Origin: Atopobium sp. UBA6362
GTDB lineage: Bacteria; Actinomycetota; Coriobacteriia; Coriobacteriales; Atopobiaceae
Assembly (NCBI GenBank): GCA_002440065.1
Contig: DJRK01000058.1
Span: 1 to 17,264 of the forward strand
Length of the DNA: 17,264 nt
Reading direction: 5' to 3'
The position numbers and the translations under genes are program-made. This document shows positions 6,836 through 15,700 of this stretch, one piece after another. Under the pieces are notes generated by a model. That model worked only from the letters and a program-made list of their open reading frames with translations. It was not told where the DNA came from and did not search any database. Within the stretch, counting starts at the first letter, position 1. Each line of letters starts with the position of its first letter.

Positions 6836-7158
6836 CGGCGGGCGAGCGCATCGTCTCAGCCGTCTCCTCATGCGGCGTCGAGTGCGCCCACATGGCCTGG
6901 CCCGAGGGCTCCGCCCCCGAGCTTCCCTGGGCGGTGTGGCGGCTCGACTCCGAGACGGGGTTCTTCGCCGACGACGGGAAGTACGCGGGCGCGGGCACCT
7001 ACGCCGTGGAGCTCTACGAGAGGTCTTGCGACGAGGGGCTGCACGCCCGGATAGAGAAGGCAATCGAGGGGGAGTTCGGCCCCTCATCGCGGTACGAGTC
7101 ATGGGTCGATGACGAGAACGTCGTCATGACCACGTGGCAGTTCCGCATCATCGGATAA
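6832..7158 (+). CDS. Tail terminator / tail completion protein
   Basis: This 108-residue protein follows the gp10-like gene and precedes the major tail protein, the place of the tail terminator (lambda gpU-like, SPP1 gp17-like) that caps the tail tube and joins it to the head. The sequence has an N-terminal helix (TAGERIVSAVSSCGV), strands with PELPWAVWRLDSETGFFADD, a second helix (GLHARIEKAIEGEFG), and a final strand ENVVMTTWQFRIIG. This alpha-beta order, with a closing strand of the type "x-x-x-T-x-x-F-x-I", is usual for that group. The call is largely positional. It overlaps the previous gene by four bases and is separated from the next by 17 bases carrying a strong binding site. Confidence 0.7.
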   Translation: MTAGERIVSAVSSCGVECAHMAWPEGSAPELPWAVWRLDSETGFFADDGKYAGAGTYAVELYERSCDEGLHARIEKAIEGEFGPSSRYESWVDDENVVMTTWQFRIIG

Positions 7159-7162
7159 CACC

Positions 7163-7169
7163 AGGAGGT
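7163..7169 (+). promoter_or_regulatory. Ribosome binding site of the major tail gene
   Basis: AGGAGGT lies six bases before the ATG at 7176, in the 17-base gap after the tail terminator gene. It fixes the start at 7176 rather than an upstream in-frame codon inside the preceding gene. Confidence 0.75.
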
Positions 7170-7175
7170 TCAACT

Positions 7176-7781
7176 ATGGCAGATGCAAGCAAGCGCGTTG
7201 TGTTCGGCATCTCGAACGTCCACTACGCCGTCTGGGACTCTGAGACCAGCGCATACGGCGAGTGCAAGGCCATCCCCGGCGCGGTAAGCCTGTCCATCAG
7301 CGTGGAGGGCGACACGTCCACTTTCTACGCCGACAACGGCCCCTACGCCGTCTTCAGCTCCAACGGCGGCTACACGGGCGAGCTGGCCGTGGCCGTCCTC
7401 GAGGACGACGCGCTGGTCGACCTGCTCGGCTACAAGAAGGACAGCAACGGCCTCGTCGTCGAGGACGTGAAGGCCGTCGCACCGAGCTTCGCGCTCACCT
7501 ACGAGGTCAGCTCCAACGAGAAGGAGCAGCGCTTCGTCTTCTACAACTGCACGGCGACGCGCCCCGAGTACGAGGCCAACACCCGCTCGGACTCCACCGA
7601 CCCCGACACGCAGACGCTCTCGCTCACCATGGGCGCACGCACCTTCACCGACGACAACGGCAACAGCGTCGACGCCGTGAAGTCATCGCTCGTCCGCGAC
7701 GACAAGACCAGCACGGTCAAGGCGGCGTGGGACGCGTGGCACACCACGGTCCAGAAGCCCTCGTTCCCGAAGTCGGTCTAG
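7176..7781 (+). CDS. Major tail (tube) protein, phi13-like family
   Basis: This 201-residue protein should polymerise into the non-contractile tail tube. It resembles the phi13-type major tail protein family. The conserved order is an opening VVFGISNVHYAVWD, a strand pair with AIPGAVSLSISVEGDTSTFY, the ADNGPYAVFSSNGGYTGELA turn, a helix with ALVDLLGY, a long strand region with FALTYEVSSNEKEQRFVFYN, and the late TDPDTQTLSLTMGART motif. It ends in a short tail KPSFPKSV. No Ig-like extension is fused to the C-terminus. Its three isoleucines use ATC, as in the capsid gene. The strong binding site and following chaperone and tape measure genes match the expected order. Confidence 0.93.
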   Translation: MADASKRVVFGISNVHYAVWDSETSAYGECKAIPGAVSLSISVEGDTSTFYADNGPYAVFSSNGGYTGELAVAVLEDDALVDLLGYKKDSNGLVVEDVKAVAPSFALTYEVSSNEKEQRFVFYNCTATRPEYEANTRSDSTDPDTQTLSLTMGARTFTDDNGNSVDAVKSSLVRDDKTSTVKAAWDAWHTTVQKPSFPKSV

Positions 7782-7784
7782 GCC

Positions 7785-8162
7785 ATGGTGCTGGATTTCG
7801 GCAGCGGGGCCACCGAGCTCAAGCCCTGCGTGAAGGCCCTCGTCTGCTACGAGCAGGAGTTCGACCGCGACATGGTGGCAGACCTGTTCGGAACCGAGAC
7901 CGTGCGCGTGCCCGAGGACGGGGAGGGAGTGCTCTTCTCGTTCGACTACACCCAGTTCGAGTGGACGGCGATGACGCGTGCGCTGTGGGCATGCGCGAGG
8001 GCGGCAGACCCCGCGTTCCCCGGCTACATGGAGTGGGTGGACGCGCTCGGCGACATAGACCTGATGAAGGTAGCAGCCGAGTTCGTCCCGGCAGTCCGCG
8101 ATGCCCTGTTTCACTCCGCCCCCACTGAGGCGGAGCCCGAGGAGGGCAAGGCGGGAAAGTAG
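7785..8162 (+). CDS. Tail assembly chaperone, G-type protein
   Basis: This 125-residue acidic protein lies between the tail tube and tape measure genes, the place of lambda gpG. Such chaperones coat the tape measure protein during tail assembly and are not in the virion. It begins three bases after the tube gene stop and has no clear binding site, so it is probably coupled. The body contains ALVCYEQEFDRDMVADLFG, a sequence fitting a helical chaperone. The end is an acidic linker (APTEAEPEEGKAGK) followed by TAG. At this stop sit a GGGAAAG heptamer in the codon phase G GGA AAG and a hairpin, and a second frame continues. A fraction of ribosomes probably shifts to make the longer GT-type product. 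Confidence 0.87.
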   Translation: MVLDFGSGATELKPCVKALVCYEQEFDRDMVADLFGTETVRVPEDGEGVLFSFDYTQFEWTAMTRALWACARAADPAFPGYMEWVDALGDIDLMKVAAEFVPAVRDALFHSAPTEAEPEEGKAGK

Positions 8163-8180
8163 GCAGGATTCGTTCCTGCC
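8153..8180 (+). promoter_or_regulatory. Probable programmed frameshift signal
   Basis: GGGAAAG at 8153-8159 is in phase G GGA AAG, the classic slippery pattern and the same heptamer as lambda G-T. It is followed by the zero-frame stop TAG (8160-8162). GGCAGGA (8162-8168) and TCCTGCC (8174-8180) form a perfect 7-bp stem with a five-base loop, leaving only two bases between heptamer and stem. The downstream chaperone frame is reached by +1 or -2, not by -1. A second candidate +1 site is CCC-A at 8121-8124. Confidence 0.55.
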
Positions 8181-8355
8181 CTACACCAAGATGCTTTTGG
8201 GCGGCATGTCGCTCGGCTTCTCGCCAGAGGAGGCCGGGAGCATGTCGCTCACGCGCCTGGGCATGTTCATCGAGGCGCACAACGACCTGATGGCCGACGA
8301 CGGCGACGCGCCGAAGCAGGCCACGCAGGGGGATATAGACGCCCTTCTGGCATGA
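8158..8355 (+). CDS. Tail assembly chaperone, T-type frameshift extension
   Basis: This is the part that would be joined to the upstream chaperone by frameshifting, giving a product of about 190 residues. The frame reads RQDSFLPYTKMLLGGMSLGF, then SPEEAGSMSLTRLGMFIEA, resembling the usual T domain, which has a short helix, a "G-S/F-P-E-E" step and a "M-T/S-x-x-x-L/R" step that binds the tape measure protein. It has no good start codon with a binding site near its conserved part (ATG codons at 8101, 8191 and 8206 lack one), so independent expression is unlikely. The start given is the first codon after a -2 slip; a +1 slip at the stop would begin at 8161. It ends 12 bases before the tape measure ATG. 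Confidence 0.72.
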   Translation, partial: SRQDSFLPYTKMLLGGMSLGFSPEEAGSMSLTRLGMFIEAHNDLMADDGDAPKQATQGDIDALLA

Positions 8356-8362
8356 GAGGAGG
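8355..8362 (+). promoter_or_regulatory. Ribosome binding site of the tape measure gene
   Basis: AGAGGAGG begins at the last base of the chaperone-extension stop codon and lies five bases before the ATG at 8368. It supports that ATG as the tape measure start. Confidence 0.75.
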
Positions 8363-8367
8363 CCCGC

Positions 8368-11300
8368 ATGGCCAACACGTCGTTCGACGGCCTGACGATC
8401 GAGATAGGCGCGGACACGAGGAGCCTGCAGAGGGCCCTCAAGCAGATGAAGGGCGTGGTAGGCGGCGTGGACAAGGAGCTGCGCCGCCTCAAGGGGCTGC
8501 TCGACTTCGACGGCGGAGACCTCGCGTCTGCCGCCCGAAGGGCCGAGCTGCTCGGCGAGAAGGCGGGGGCAGCTGCCTCCAACATGAAGGAGGTGGCGCG
8601 CTACGCCGCGGCAGCGGGCAAGCGCGTCGCGGACGGCTTCGGCGGCAAGACCGTCAAGCAGCTCGCGGAATCCACCTCCAACGCGCGGACGGAGCTCGCC
8701 CGCCTTACCGCCGAGTACAACGAGGTAGACCGCGCGATACGCACCATCAAGCAGGACGTGGCCAAGGCCAACGGCGTGGCAAACGCCCAGAACCTCACGG
8801 GCCGCAAGCTCGACTCGGTAATCGACGACCTGCGCATGATGGGCAAGGTGTCCGAGAGCGCCCAGGCCCAGCTCAAGAAGCTCGCAGACCAGCACGTCAG
8901 GCTTCAGTCCCAGATGGGGTCGATGGAGCTTGCCGCACGCTACGCCGACGCCACATCCGAGATAAGGCGCCAGCGCGCCGAGGTCGTGAAGCTCTCGTCC
9001 GCGTGGGCATCCGAGAGCGTGGCTTACCGCGAGGCCACGGAGGGCGGCGGGTTCGCGGCGCAGGCAAGGCAGCTCGAGCAGCTGTCGGCGGCCTCGAAAG
9101 AGGCGATGGCGAACATGCGCCAGCTCGGCGGCAAGGCCACCATGGCCGTCCTGGAGCGCGAGCTTTCCGCAGTGCAGAACCGCGTGAAGTCCCTCGGCAT
9201 CGCCGTCGGAGACGTGCGCGGCGCGTCCATGGAGCAGCTGGAACGCTCCACCGAGCAGGCGGCCCAGGCGGCTTCCAAGGCGCAGTCCGCCTACGCATCG
9301 ATGGAGGGGCGCATCACCGCGGCACGTCAGCGCATGGCGGAGCTCGCAGCCCAGATAGCCCGCGTCGAGGCGGCGGGCGGCGACTCCTCCAAGCTCTCCA
9401 ACCGCATGTCCAACTACGCCCGCTACGTCGAGCGCGCCACCACGTCGCTGGGCTCCATGCGCCAGGCCGCGAAAGCGGCCGACGAGGCGTTCGCGGGCGC
9501 GAAGATGGCCGTTGACATGAAGCAGGCCGAGGAGCGTGCGGCGCAGCTCGCGGCACAGCTGCGCAAGGTGAAGGCCGTGGGCACCCAGGCCAGCAAGACG
9601 CTCAACGGCATGGCGAACCTGCGCACGGCGGGCTACGCCATGTACAACGTCTCGGGCATGGCGTCGCTCGCGGCAAGCTACGCCGTGCAGTCGGCAGACC
9701 AGATAGACGCGGCCTACCGCGACATGCGCAAGACGGTGAACGGCACCGACGAGCAGTTCGAGGCCCTGAAAGAGTCGGCCATAGAGTTCTCGCGCACGCA
9801 TGTCACCTCTGCAGACCAGATCCTCGAGATTCAGGCGATGGGAGGCCAGCTCGGCATCGCCGCCGACTCGCTCGGCGAGTTCGCCAAGGTCGTCTCCAAC
9901 ATCGACGTGGCGACCAACATAGACGCAGACGACGCCGCGGTCATGCTCGGCAAGCTCCAGGGCGTGACGAACATGTCCACTGACGACTTCGAGCGTTTCG
10001 GCGACTCCCTCGTCCGCCTGGGCAACAACTTCCCCGCCCTCGAGTCCGACATCATGGAGATAGACACGCGCTTCGCGGGCGTTGGCACCACCGTCGGCAT
10101 GAGCAACCAGGAGATGCTCGCCTGGTCTACCGCGGCGACCGCCACGGGGCAGAAGGCCGAGGCGGCGGGCTCGTCCATGCAGCGGTTCATCTCCTACATG
10201 GAAACCGCCGTCACCAAGGGCGGCTCCAAGCTCAAGGCGTGGGCGAAGGTCGCGGGCGTCACCTCCGACCAGCTCAAGGAAATGTGGAAGAAGTCCCCGT
10301 CAGACGCGATGCAGGCGTTCGTCGTCGGCCTCGACGGCATCAAGAAGAGCGGCGGGTCGGTGAACCAGACGCTTGCCGACCTCGGCATCACCAACGTCCG
10401 CGACAAGCAGCTGCTCGCGGGCCTTGCCAACACGACCGACATCCTCTCCAAGGCACTCGACCAGTCCGCCGACGCGTGGCGCGACGGCGGCGACGCGCAG
10501 GCCGAGGCCGACAAGAAGGCGCAGGGCTTCTCGGGGCAGCTCTCCAAGATGAAGAACAACGCCCAGGCCCTCGCGTCCGAGGTAGGCGAGTCCCTCGCCC
10601 CCGCGCTCGGCACCCTCGCGGACGGGTTCTCCGACCTCACGGGCTGGTACAAGTCCCTCTCGAGCGGCCAGAAGGCCGCGATAAACGCGATAGGCGCGTT
10701 CACGGCGGCGGCAGGCCCCATGACCGTCATGATAGGCACGATAGGCCACGGCATCGGCACGATGCGCAGGTCGGTGTCCGACGCAGCCCTCAAGATGCTC
10801 GAGATGGGCACGGCGGGCAGCGACGTGATGAGGAACCTGCGCGGAGTGGAGACGGCCACGGAGCTGGCGGCGGCATCGCAGGGGGTGCTCGGCACGGAGG
10901 CCGAGAAGTCGGCCAAGAAGCTCCAGAGGCACGCGGCCATGACCAAGCTCGGCAGCGCGGCGATGACGGCGGCGAAGGGCGCGGCTGTGGGGCTCGCCGT
11001 CGCGGGCATCGCCCTGCTCGTCACCAAGCTCGCCGACGCCTACCAGAAGTCCCAGGACTTCAGGACCGCGACCGAGGGCATGACCGAGGCCGCCGGTGCC
11101 GCGACGGGTTCCGTGAGCGATCAGGCAAACTCACTCTCCACGCTCTACCAGAACACGGGCAAGGCGGCTCAGAGCTGGGACGACTTCGTCGAATCGCAGA
11201 AGCAGCATGCGGAGGCGATGCAGGAAGCCAACAAGACCTACCTGGAGACCTCCTCGTCGCTCAACACCGCCAAGGCCGCAATCGACAGGTACGCGGGCGT

Positions 11301-12780
11301 GAGCGACCTCACGACAGAGCAGCAGGGCCAGCTCAAGGCCGCCATCGAGCGCGTCAACTCCGCATGTGGCACGCAGTACAAGGTCGTAGACGCGGCCAAC
11401 GGCAAGATAAGCGACTCTGCGGGGCACTACGACAAGGCCAAGGCCAAAGCCGGAGAGTACGTGAAGCAGATAGACAAGCTCATCGAGAAGAAGAAGGAGG
11501 AGGCCCGCGCCAACGCCCTAAACAGCAAGATACAGGAGGCGGAGGCTGCGAAGCAGGACGCGCAGGCTCAGTACGCCGCGGCGCTCAAGAACTACAACGA
11601 CGCGCTGAAGATGGATGAGCAGAGCGGGGGCGCCACCTGGCAGCAGACCGTGAAGGCGAAGCAGGCCCTCGACGACGCAGCAAAGGCAGTTGACGCGGCC
11701 ACCCAGAGCGCGAACACCGCGTACAAGCAGCTAGGCGATGTCGAGGCCCAGACCTCCAAGGCGGGCGACGCGCTCTACGACGCGACCTGGGGCAAGAGCG
11801 AGCAGATGTCGCAAAACCTCATAGCGAACGGGCATTCGCTCGACGAGTTCATGTCGAAGTTCCAGGAGGCGGGGGTCACCGCATCCGACTTCGCGGGTCT
11901 CACGCAGGACCAGCTCGACACCATCACGAGCAAATTCGAGGGCAACGCGGCCTCGCTGCAAGCCGGCTTCGCCGAGGCCATAGGCGGCAGTGACAAGGAC
12001 GTGCAGCAGCTCATTCTCACGCTCGCGGGCGCGGGGGTGTCGTTCGGCACCTTGCGCGACATCGGCTCAGAGCAGCTCAAGGCGCTCTCCGACGCGTGCG
12101 GCGGCAACGTGAACACGATGGTGGCCATCCTGAGCGGCCTGAACGGCATCAAGCTCGACCCGAAGCGCCTCAAGGTCAACGACGACGGCTCCATCACCTA
12201 CTACGCCAAAAAGCTCAGCAAGCTCGACAGGCAGAAGCTCAAGGACAAGGGCTTCCAGGTCAACGACGACGGCACCATCACCATCACGAAGAAGCAGGTC
12301 GACGAGCTGAACAACGACCTCGCCGGCTCGAAGCTCGACAAGAAGGGCAAGATAACCGTCGACACCAGCAAGTACAAGCAGGGCACCGAGGACGCGGCGA
12401 GGGCGGCTGCACGCGTCCTCAGCTTCAACGCGACGGTCGGCGTGAACGCGAAGGTCAAGCAGACGAAGCAAGCCAAGGGCGGCATCTTCGACGGCAAGCG
12501 CATCCACCGCTTCGCCGGTGGCGGCATCGTGAACCGCCCCACTCCCGTGATGGGCGGGCTCGGCATCGCGGGCGAGGCGGGGGCCGAGGCGATCATCCCG
12601 CTCGACAACAAGCGCTACGTCAGGCCCTTCGCCCGCGCCGTGGCCTCCATGGTCGGCGGCGGGCCGTCCACCTACAACGTCAGCGTCAACGTGCAGTGCC
12701 GCACGGACGCGGACGCGACCGAGATAGCACGCGAGATAACGCGCAGCCTCAAGCGCGTGAAGATGAACGGGGGAAGGTAG
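8368..12780 (+). CDS. Tail tape measure protein
   Basis: This 1470-residue protein sets tail length and is threaded through the tail tube. The opening FDGLTIEIGADTRSLQRALK is typical of Gram-positive siphovirus tape measures. Residues about 30-400 are alanine-rich coiled coil. Residues about 420-800 match the TP901-type tape measure core (AAYRDMRKTVNGTDEQFEAL, SAATATGQKAEAAGSSMQRF in spirit). Hydrophobic stretches near 769-795 and 868-887 could cross a membrane during DNA entry. Near 1270-1300 a VNDDGSIT/VNDDGTIT motif is repeated. Residues about 1371-1415 form the conserved end with HRFAGGGIVNRPTPVMG and GEAGAEAIIPLD. By the usual 0.15 nm per residue, the tail should be about 220 nm. No peptidoglycan hydrolase motif was seen. 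Confidence 0.96.
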   Translation: MANTSFDGLTIEIGADTRSLQRALKQMKGVVGGVDKELRRLKGLLDFDGGDLASAARRAELLGEKAGAAASNMKEVARYAAAAGKRVADGFGGKTVKQLAESTSNARTELARLTAEYNEVDRAIRTIKQDVAKANGVANAQNLTGRKLDSVIDDLRMMGKVSESAQAQLKKLADQHVRLQSQMGSMELAARYADATSEIRRQRAEVVKLSSAWASESVAYREATEGGGFAAQARQLEQLSAASKEAMANMRQLGGKATMAVLERELSAVQNRVKSLGIAVGDVRGASMEQLERSTEQAAQAASKAQSAYASMEGRITAARQRMAELAAQIARVEAAGGDSSKLSNRMSNYARYVERATTSLGSMRQAAKAADEAFAGAKMAVDMKQAEERAAQLAAQLRKVKAVGTQASKTLNGMANLRTAGYAMYNVSGMASLAASYAVQSADQIDAAYRDMRKTVNGTDEQFEALKESAIEFSRTHVTSADQILEIQAMGGQLGIAADSLGEFAKVVSNIDVATNIDADDAAVMLGKLQGVTNMSTDDFERFGDSLVRLGNNFPALESDIMEIDTRFAGVGTTVGMSNQEMLAWSTAATATGQKAEAAGSSMQRFISYMETAVTKGGSKLKAWAKVAGVTSDQLKEMWKKSPSDAMQAFVVGLDGIKKSGGSVNQTLADLGITNVRDKQLLAGLANTTDILSKALDQSADAWRDGGDAQAEADKKAQGFSGQLSKMKNNAQALASEVGESLAPALGTLADGFSDLTGWYKSLSSGQKAAINAIGAFTAAAGPMTVMIGTIGHGIGTMRRSVSDAALKMLEMGTAGSDVMRNLRGVETATELAAASQGVLGTEAEKSAKKLQRHAAMTKLGSAAMTAAKGAAVGLAVAGIALLVTKLADAYQKSQDFRTATEGMTEAAGAATGSVSDQANSLSTLYQNTGKAAQSWDDFVESQKQHAEAMQEANKTYLETSSSLNTAKAAIDRYAGVSDLTTEQQGQLKAAIERVNSACGTQYKVVDAANGKISDSAGHYDKAKAKAGEYVKQIDKLIEKKKEEARANALNSKIQEAEAAKQDAQAQYAAALKNYNDALKMDEQSGGATWQQTVKAKQALDDAAKAVDAATQSANTAYKQLGDVEAQTSKAGDALYDATWGKSEQMSQNLIANGHSLDEFMSKFQEAGVTASDFAGLTQDQLDTITSKFEGNAASLQAGFAEAIGGSDKDVQQLILTLAGAGVSFGTLRDIGSEQLKALSDACGGNVNTMVAILSGLNGIKLDPKRLKVNDDGSITYYAKKLSKLDRQKLKDKGFQVNDDGTITITKKQVDELNNDLAGSKLDKKGKITVDTSKYKQGTEDAARAAARVLSFNATVGVNAKVKQTKQAKGGIFDGKRIHRFAGGGIVNRPTPVMGGLGIAGEAGAEAIIPLDNKRYVRPFARAVASMVGGGPSTYNVSVNVQCRTDADATEIAREITRSLKRVKMNGGR
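12175..12273 (+). repeat. Short direct repeat inside the tape measure gene
   Basis: The 15-base string GTCAACGACGACGGC occurs at 12175-12189 and 12259-12273, 84 bases (28 codons) apart and in the same frame. The encoded units read VNDDGSIT and VNDDGTIT, each followed by a lysine-rich helix. This looks like a small internal duplication in the C-terminal region. Confidence 0.7.
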
Positions 12781-15700
12781 ATGGCAGTCAAGGTCAAGTC
12801 TCTGACCATAAGCCGCGACGGCAACGCCTGGACGGCAAAGTGGTCGGTGCCCTCGGAGCTCTCCAAGAAGGGCAACGCGACGCACCTGCACGTCGAGGTG
12901 TGGCTCATGAGCGGCACGGGCAAGAAGCGCCGCGAGATACTCGTCGGCAAGCGCAACGAGACCGTGCAGAAGAGTTCGTCGAAGTTCACGCTCGAGCGCG
13001 GCAAGACCTACCCGCTCTCGACTGGCAAGAAGGCAAGGTCAATCACCCAGGCCGCTGTGTGGGTGTACGGCTACAACGGCAAGAAGAAGTTCCCGGAGGA
13101 AGTGGCCTACTACAAGCTGCGCCGCCCGCTCCAGCCGTCTCTGGCCGCGGGGACGTTCGACAGCGGCAAGGTCACCTGGAAGGTCACCGCCAAGGACAGC
13201 TCCAAGACCACGCGAGACCGCTACCAGGTGAAGTGGAACGTCTACCGTTCGGGCAGGTACGGCGGCACGGCGATCAAGGAGGCGAGCGTCGCCAGCGGCA
13301 CGCTCGGCAAGAACAACGCCGCCATAAGCAACGACTCGACCGTCACGTATACGGAGAAGCTGTGGGGAAACCTCACGTCCGACAGCGACTACATCAAGCT
13401 CCGCGCCGTCCTGAACGCCCAGGGGCTGCGTGGGGACGGGGTGCTGTCATCCTCGACCACGAGGCCCAAGAAGCGCGAGAGGGCGTTCTACATCTCCTAC
13501 CCGCCCGTGCCCGCGATAGGCAAGCCCGCCATATCCGCATCCGACGAGGTGCGCGTGCCGGTCACGACCAACGCCACGACGGAGCATCCCGTGGACAAGG
13601 TGCGGCTCCAGTACGCCTGCACCGTCGCACGCCCCGCGGAGTCGGACTGGAAGGACGTGACGGGTTCCGAGGGACGCTCCACGTGCAAGGGACTCTCCGC
13701 CCGCATATCGTCGCTTGCCGCGCAGGAGGGGCAGCGGGTGTGGTTCCGCCTCGTGAACCGCTATTTGGTAGAGAGCCACGACCGCGCATCCGATCCGATA
13801 GAGGCCGTCGAGCTGCGCGATGTGGGAAAGCTCACGACGGGAGTCCCGCAGATAATCAACGCCACGGGCGGCTCGGACGGCAAGTCCGTGTCGCTCCAGG
13901 TCTGCTGGGACGACGACCTGCTCGACTGCGACACCACAACGCTTGGGTGGTCGAAGGACGCCGACGCTTGGAAGTCCAACGAGCAGCCGACGACCTTCGA
14001 CATGGCAGACGTGGACTGGGAGGACGAGGGGGCGGGCTACGCCGAGACGACCGACACCGAGCCGTCGGACACGAAGACGTACTACTCGAAGACTGCGGAT
14101 AACAGGTACGACGCGGAAAGTGGTGCAAACCTCTTGTACGATGGCGCTCCGACAGTGCTCGAGCACACTAGCTCCCAGAATATCGATGGTCCCTTCTGGT
14201 TCTGGTCGATAGGTTCTGGGACTGAGAACGCGTCGAAGGTCGCCGCAGCCCATTCTGCTGGTGGGTACGTATACCTGCAAGACATGTTCTCCTGGAGCGG
14301 CACAAGGCCCACGAAATACCTGAAGGTGCCTACGTCTAAGATAGTGGAGTACGCCGGCACGGATAACACATCCCTTTGCACGATGCACCCGAGGCCAGGA
14401 GAAGTGGCAGTTGCGAAAACCGGGGCTAATTTTGGCTGGCGTGTCGCCCCGTTCGCCTGCGATTCTGTCGCCGCCATCTGGTACACGGAGACATGGTACG
14501 AGCGTCTCTACGCCCATTCCCTCACCCTGAAGGTAGCCAATCTCGACGAATCCGAGACCTACTGGTTCCGCGCCCGCCGCTCCTCTTCCACGCGCAAGAC
14601 AAAGTGGGGCGACCCCGTCGCGTGCAACACGTCTGGAACGCCCGTCGGCGTCGTGCTCACGGCACCCGAGGCCGTGGCCGATGGAGACCCAATCGACGTC
14701 ACCTGGACGCTCAACGGCAAGGGGGAGCAGAAGACCTGGCACCTGTACGTGGACGGCACCGAGCAGATGAACGGCGGCACCGAGCAGTCAGCGAGCGTCC
14801 CCGCGTCGCTGCTGGCTGGCAAGTCATCCGTCACGCTCAAGGTGTCGGCGGGCTACGGCGGCGACCTGGCCGAGAGCGCAGAGGCGACCGTCTCCATCAT
14901 CCCGAAGCCTGAAGCGTCCCCGAAGCTGGGCGCGAACGCCATCACGGCCCGTCCCATCCCGTTCACCGTGTCCTCGAACTCCGCGGGGGCCACCGTCTTC
15001 CTCGCACTCGTCGCGGTCGGCTGCGTGTGGACTACCGCAGACGGCAAGCGCCACGAGCAGCTGGAGGGCGACGTCGTGTGGAGCGGGTCGGTCTACGCCG
15101 AGGAGGCGGGCACCGAGTACGCGGGCGAGATAGCCGAGTGCGAGCTCGTGGACGGCGCGGAGTACAGGTTCCGCGCCACGCCGTCCGTCGGCTCCGTCAC
15201 AGGAGACACGTCCTGGTTCGAGTACGAGGAGACCTACACCGACGACGACGGGGCGGAGGCGACGCGCACGACCGACGCAGTGCCCGTCGAGTGGGCGCAC
15301 CAGGCCGTCGCGCCGACGGGAACCGTCACGCCAGACCCGTCGGACATGTCGGCGGCTGTGGCGATAACGGCACCCGATGGAGCCGTCGATACCGACGTGT
15401 GCGACGTGTACCGCGTCACCCCCGACGGTGCCGAGGCGATCGCGACGGGCGTCGCCTTCGGCAAGACCGTGACCGACAGGTGGGCGCCGTACTCGGCTGA
15501 TGGCACGGGGACGGCCTACAGGCTCGTCACCCGCACGGCAGACGGGGACTACGACTGGGTGGACGTCGCCTATTCCCTCACCGACAAGCGCATGCGCGTC
15601 GATTGGGACACGGGAAGCGTGTGGCTCCCGTGGAACCTGTCCGTGTCCGAGAGCTGGGAGAAGGGCTTCGAGGGGCGCGTCTACCTCGACGGCACCAAGG

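Noticed and set aside
7819..9801. 660-residue open frame on the minus strand
   Set aside because: Antisense to the chaperone and tape measure genes. Composition is a shadow pattern and no domain is recognisable.
12096..14102. 668-residue open frame on the plus strand crossing the tape measure and tail protein genes
   Set aside because: It is rich in R, G, Q and H, which is the usual +1-frame shadow here, and it overlaps two strongly supported genes in the proper frame.
14085..14530. Diversity-generating retroelement variable region
   Set aside because: A tail-gene island invites this idea, but no template repeat or reverse transcriptase is in the window, and the segment is internal rather than at the C-terminus. 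Not supported.
13447..14742. 431-residue open frame on the minus strand across the low-GC island
   Set aside because: I considered an antisense gene linked to the inserted domain. It has no ribosome binding site or recognisable motif, extends into normal GC flanks on both sides, and fits a shadow frame.
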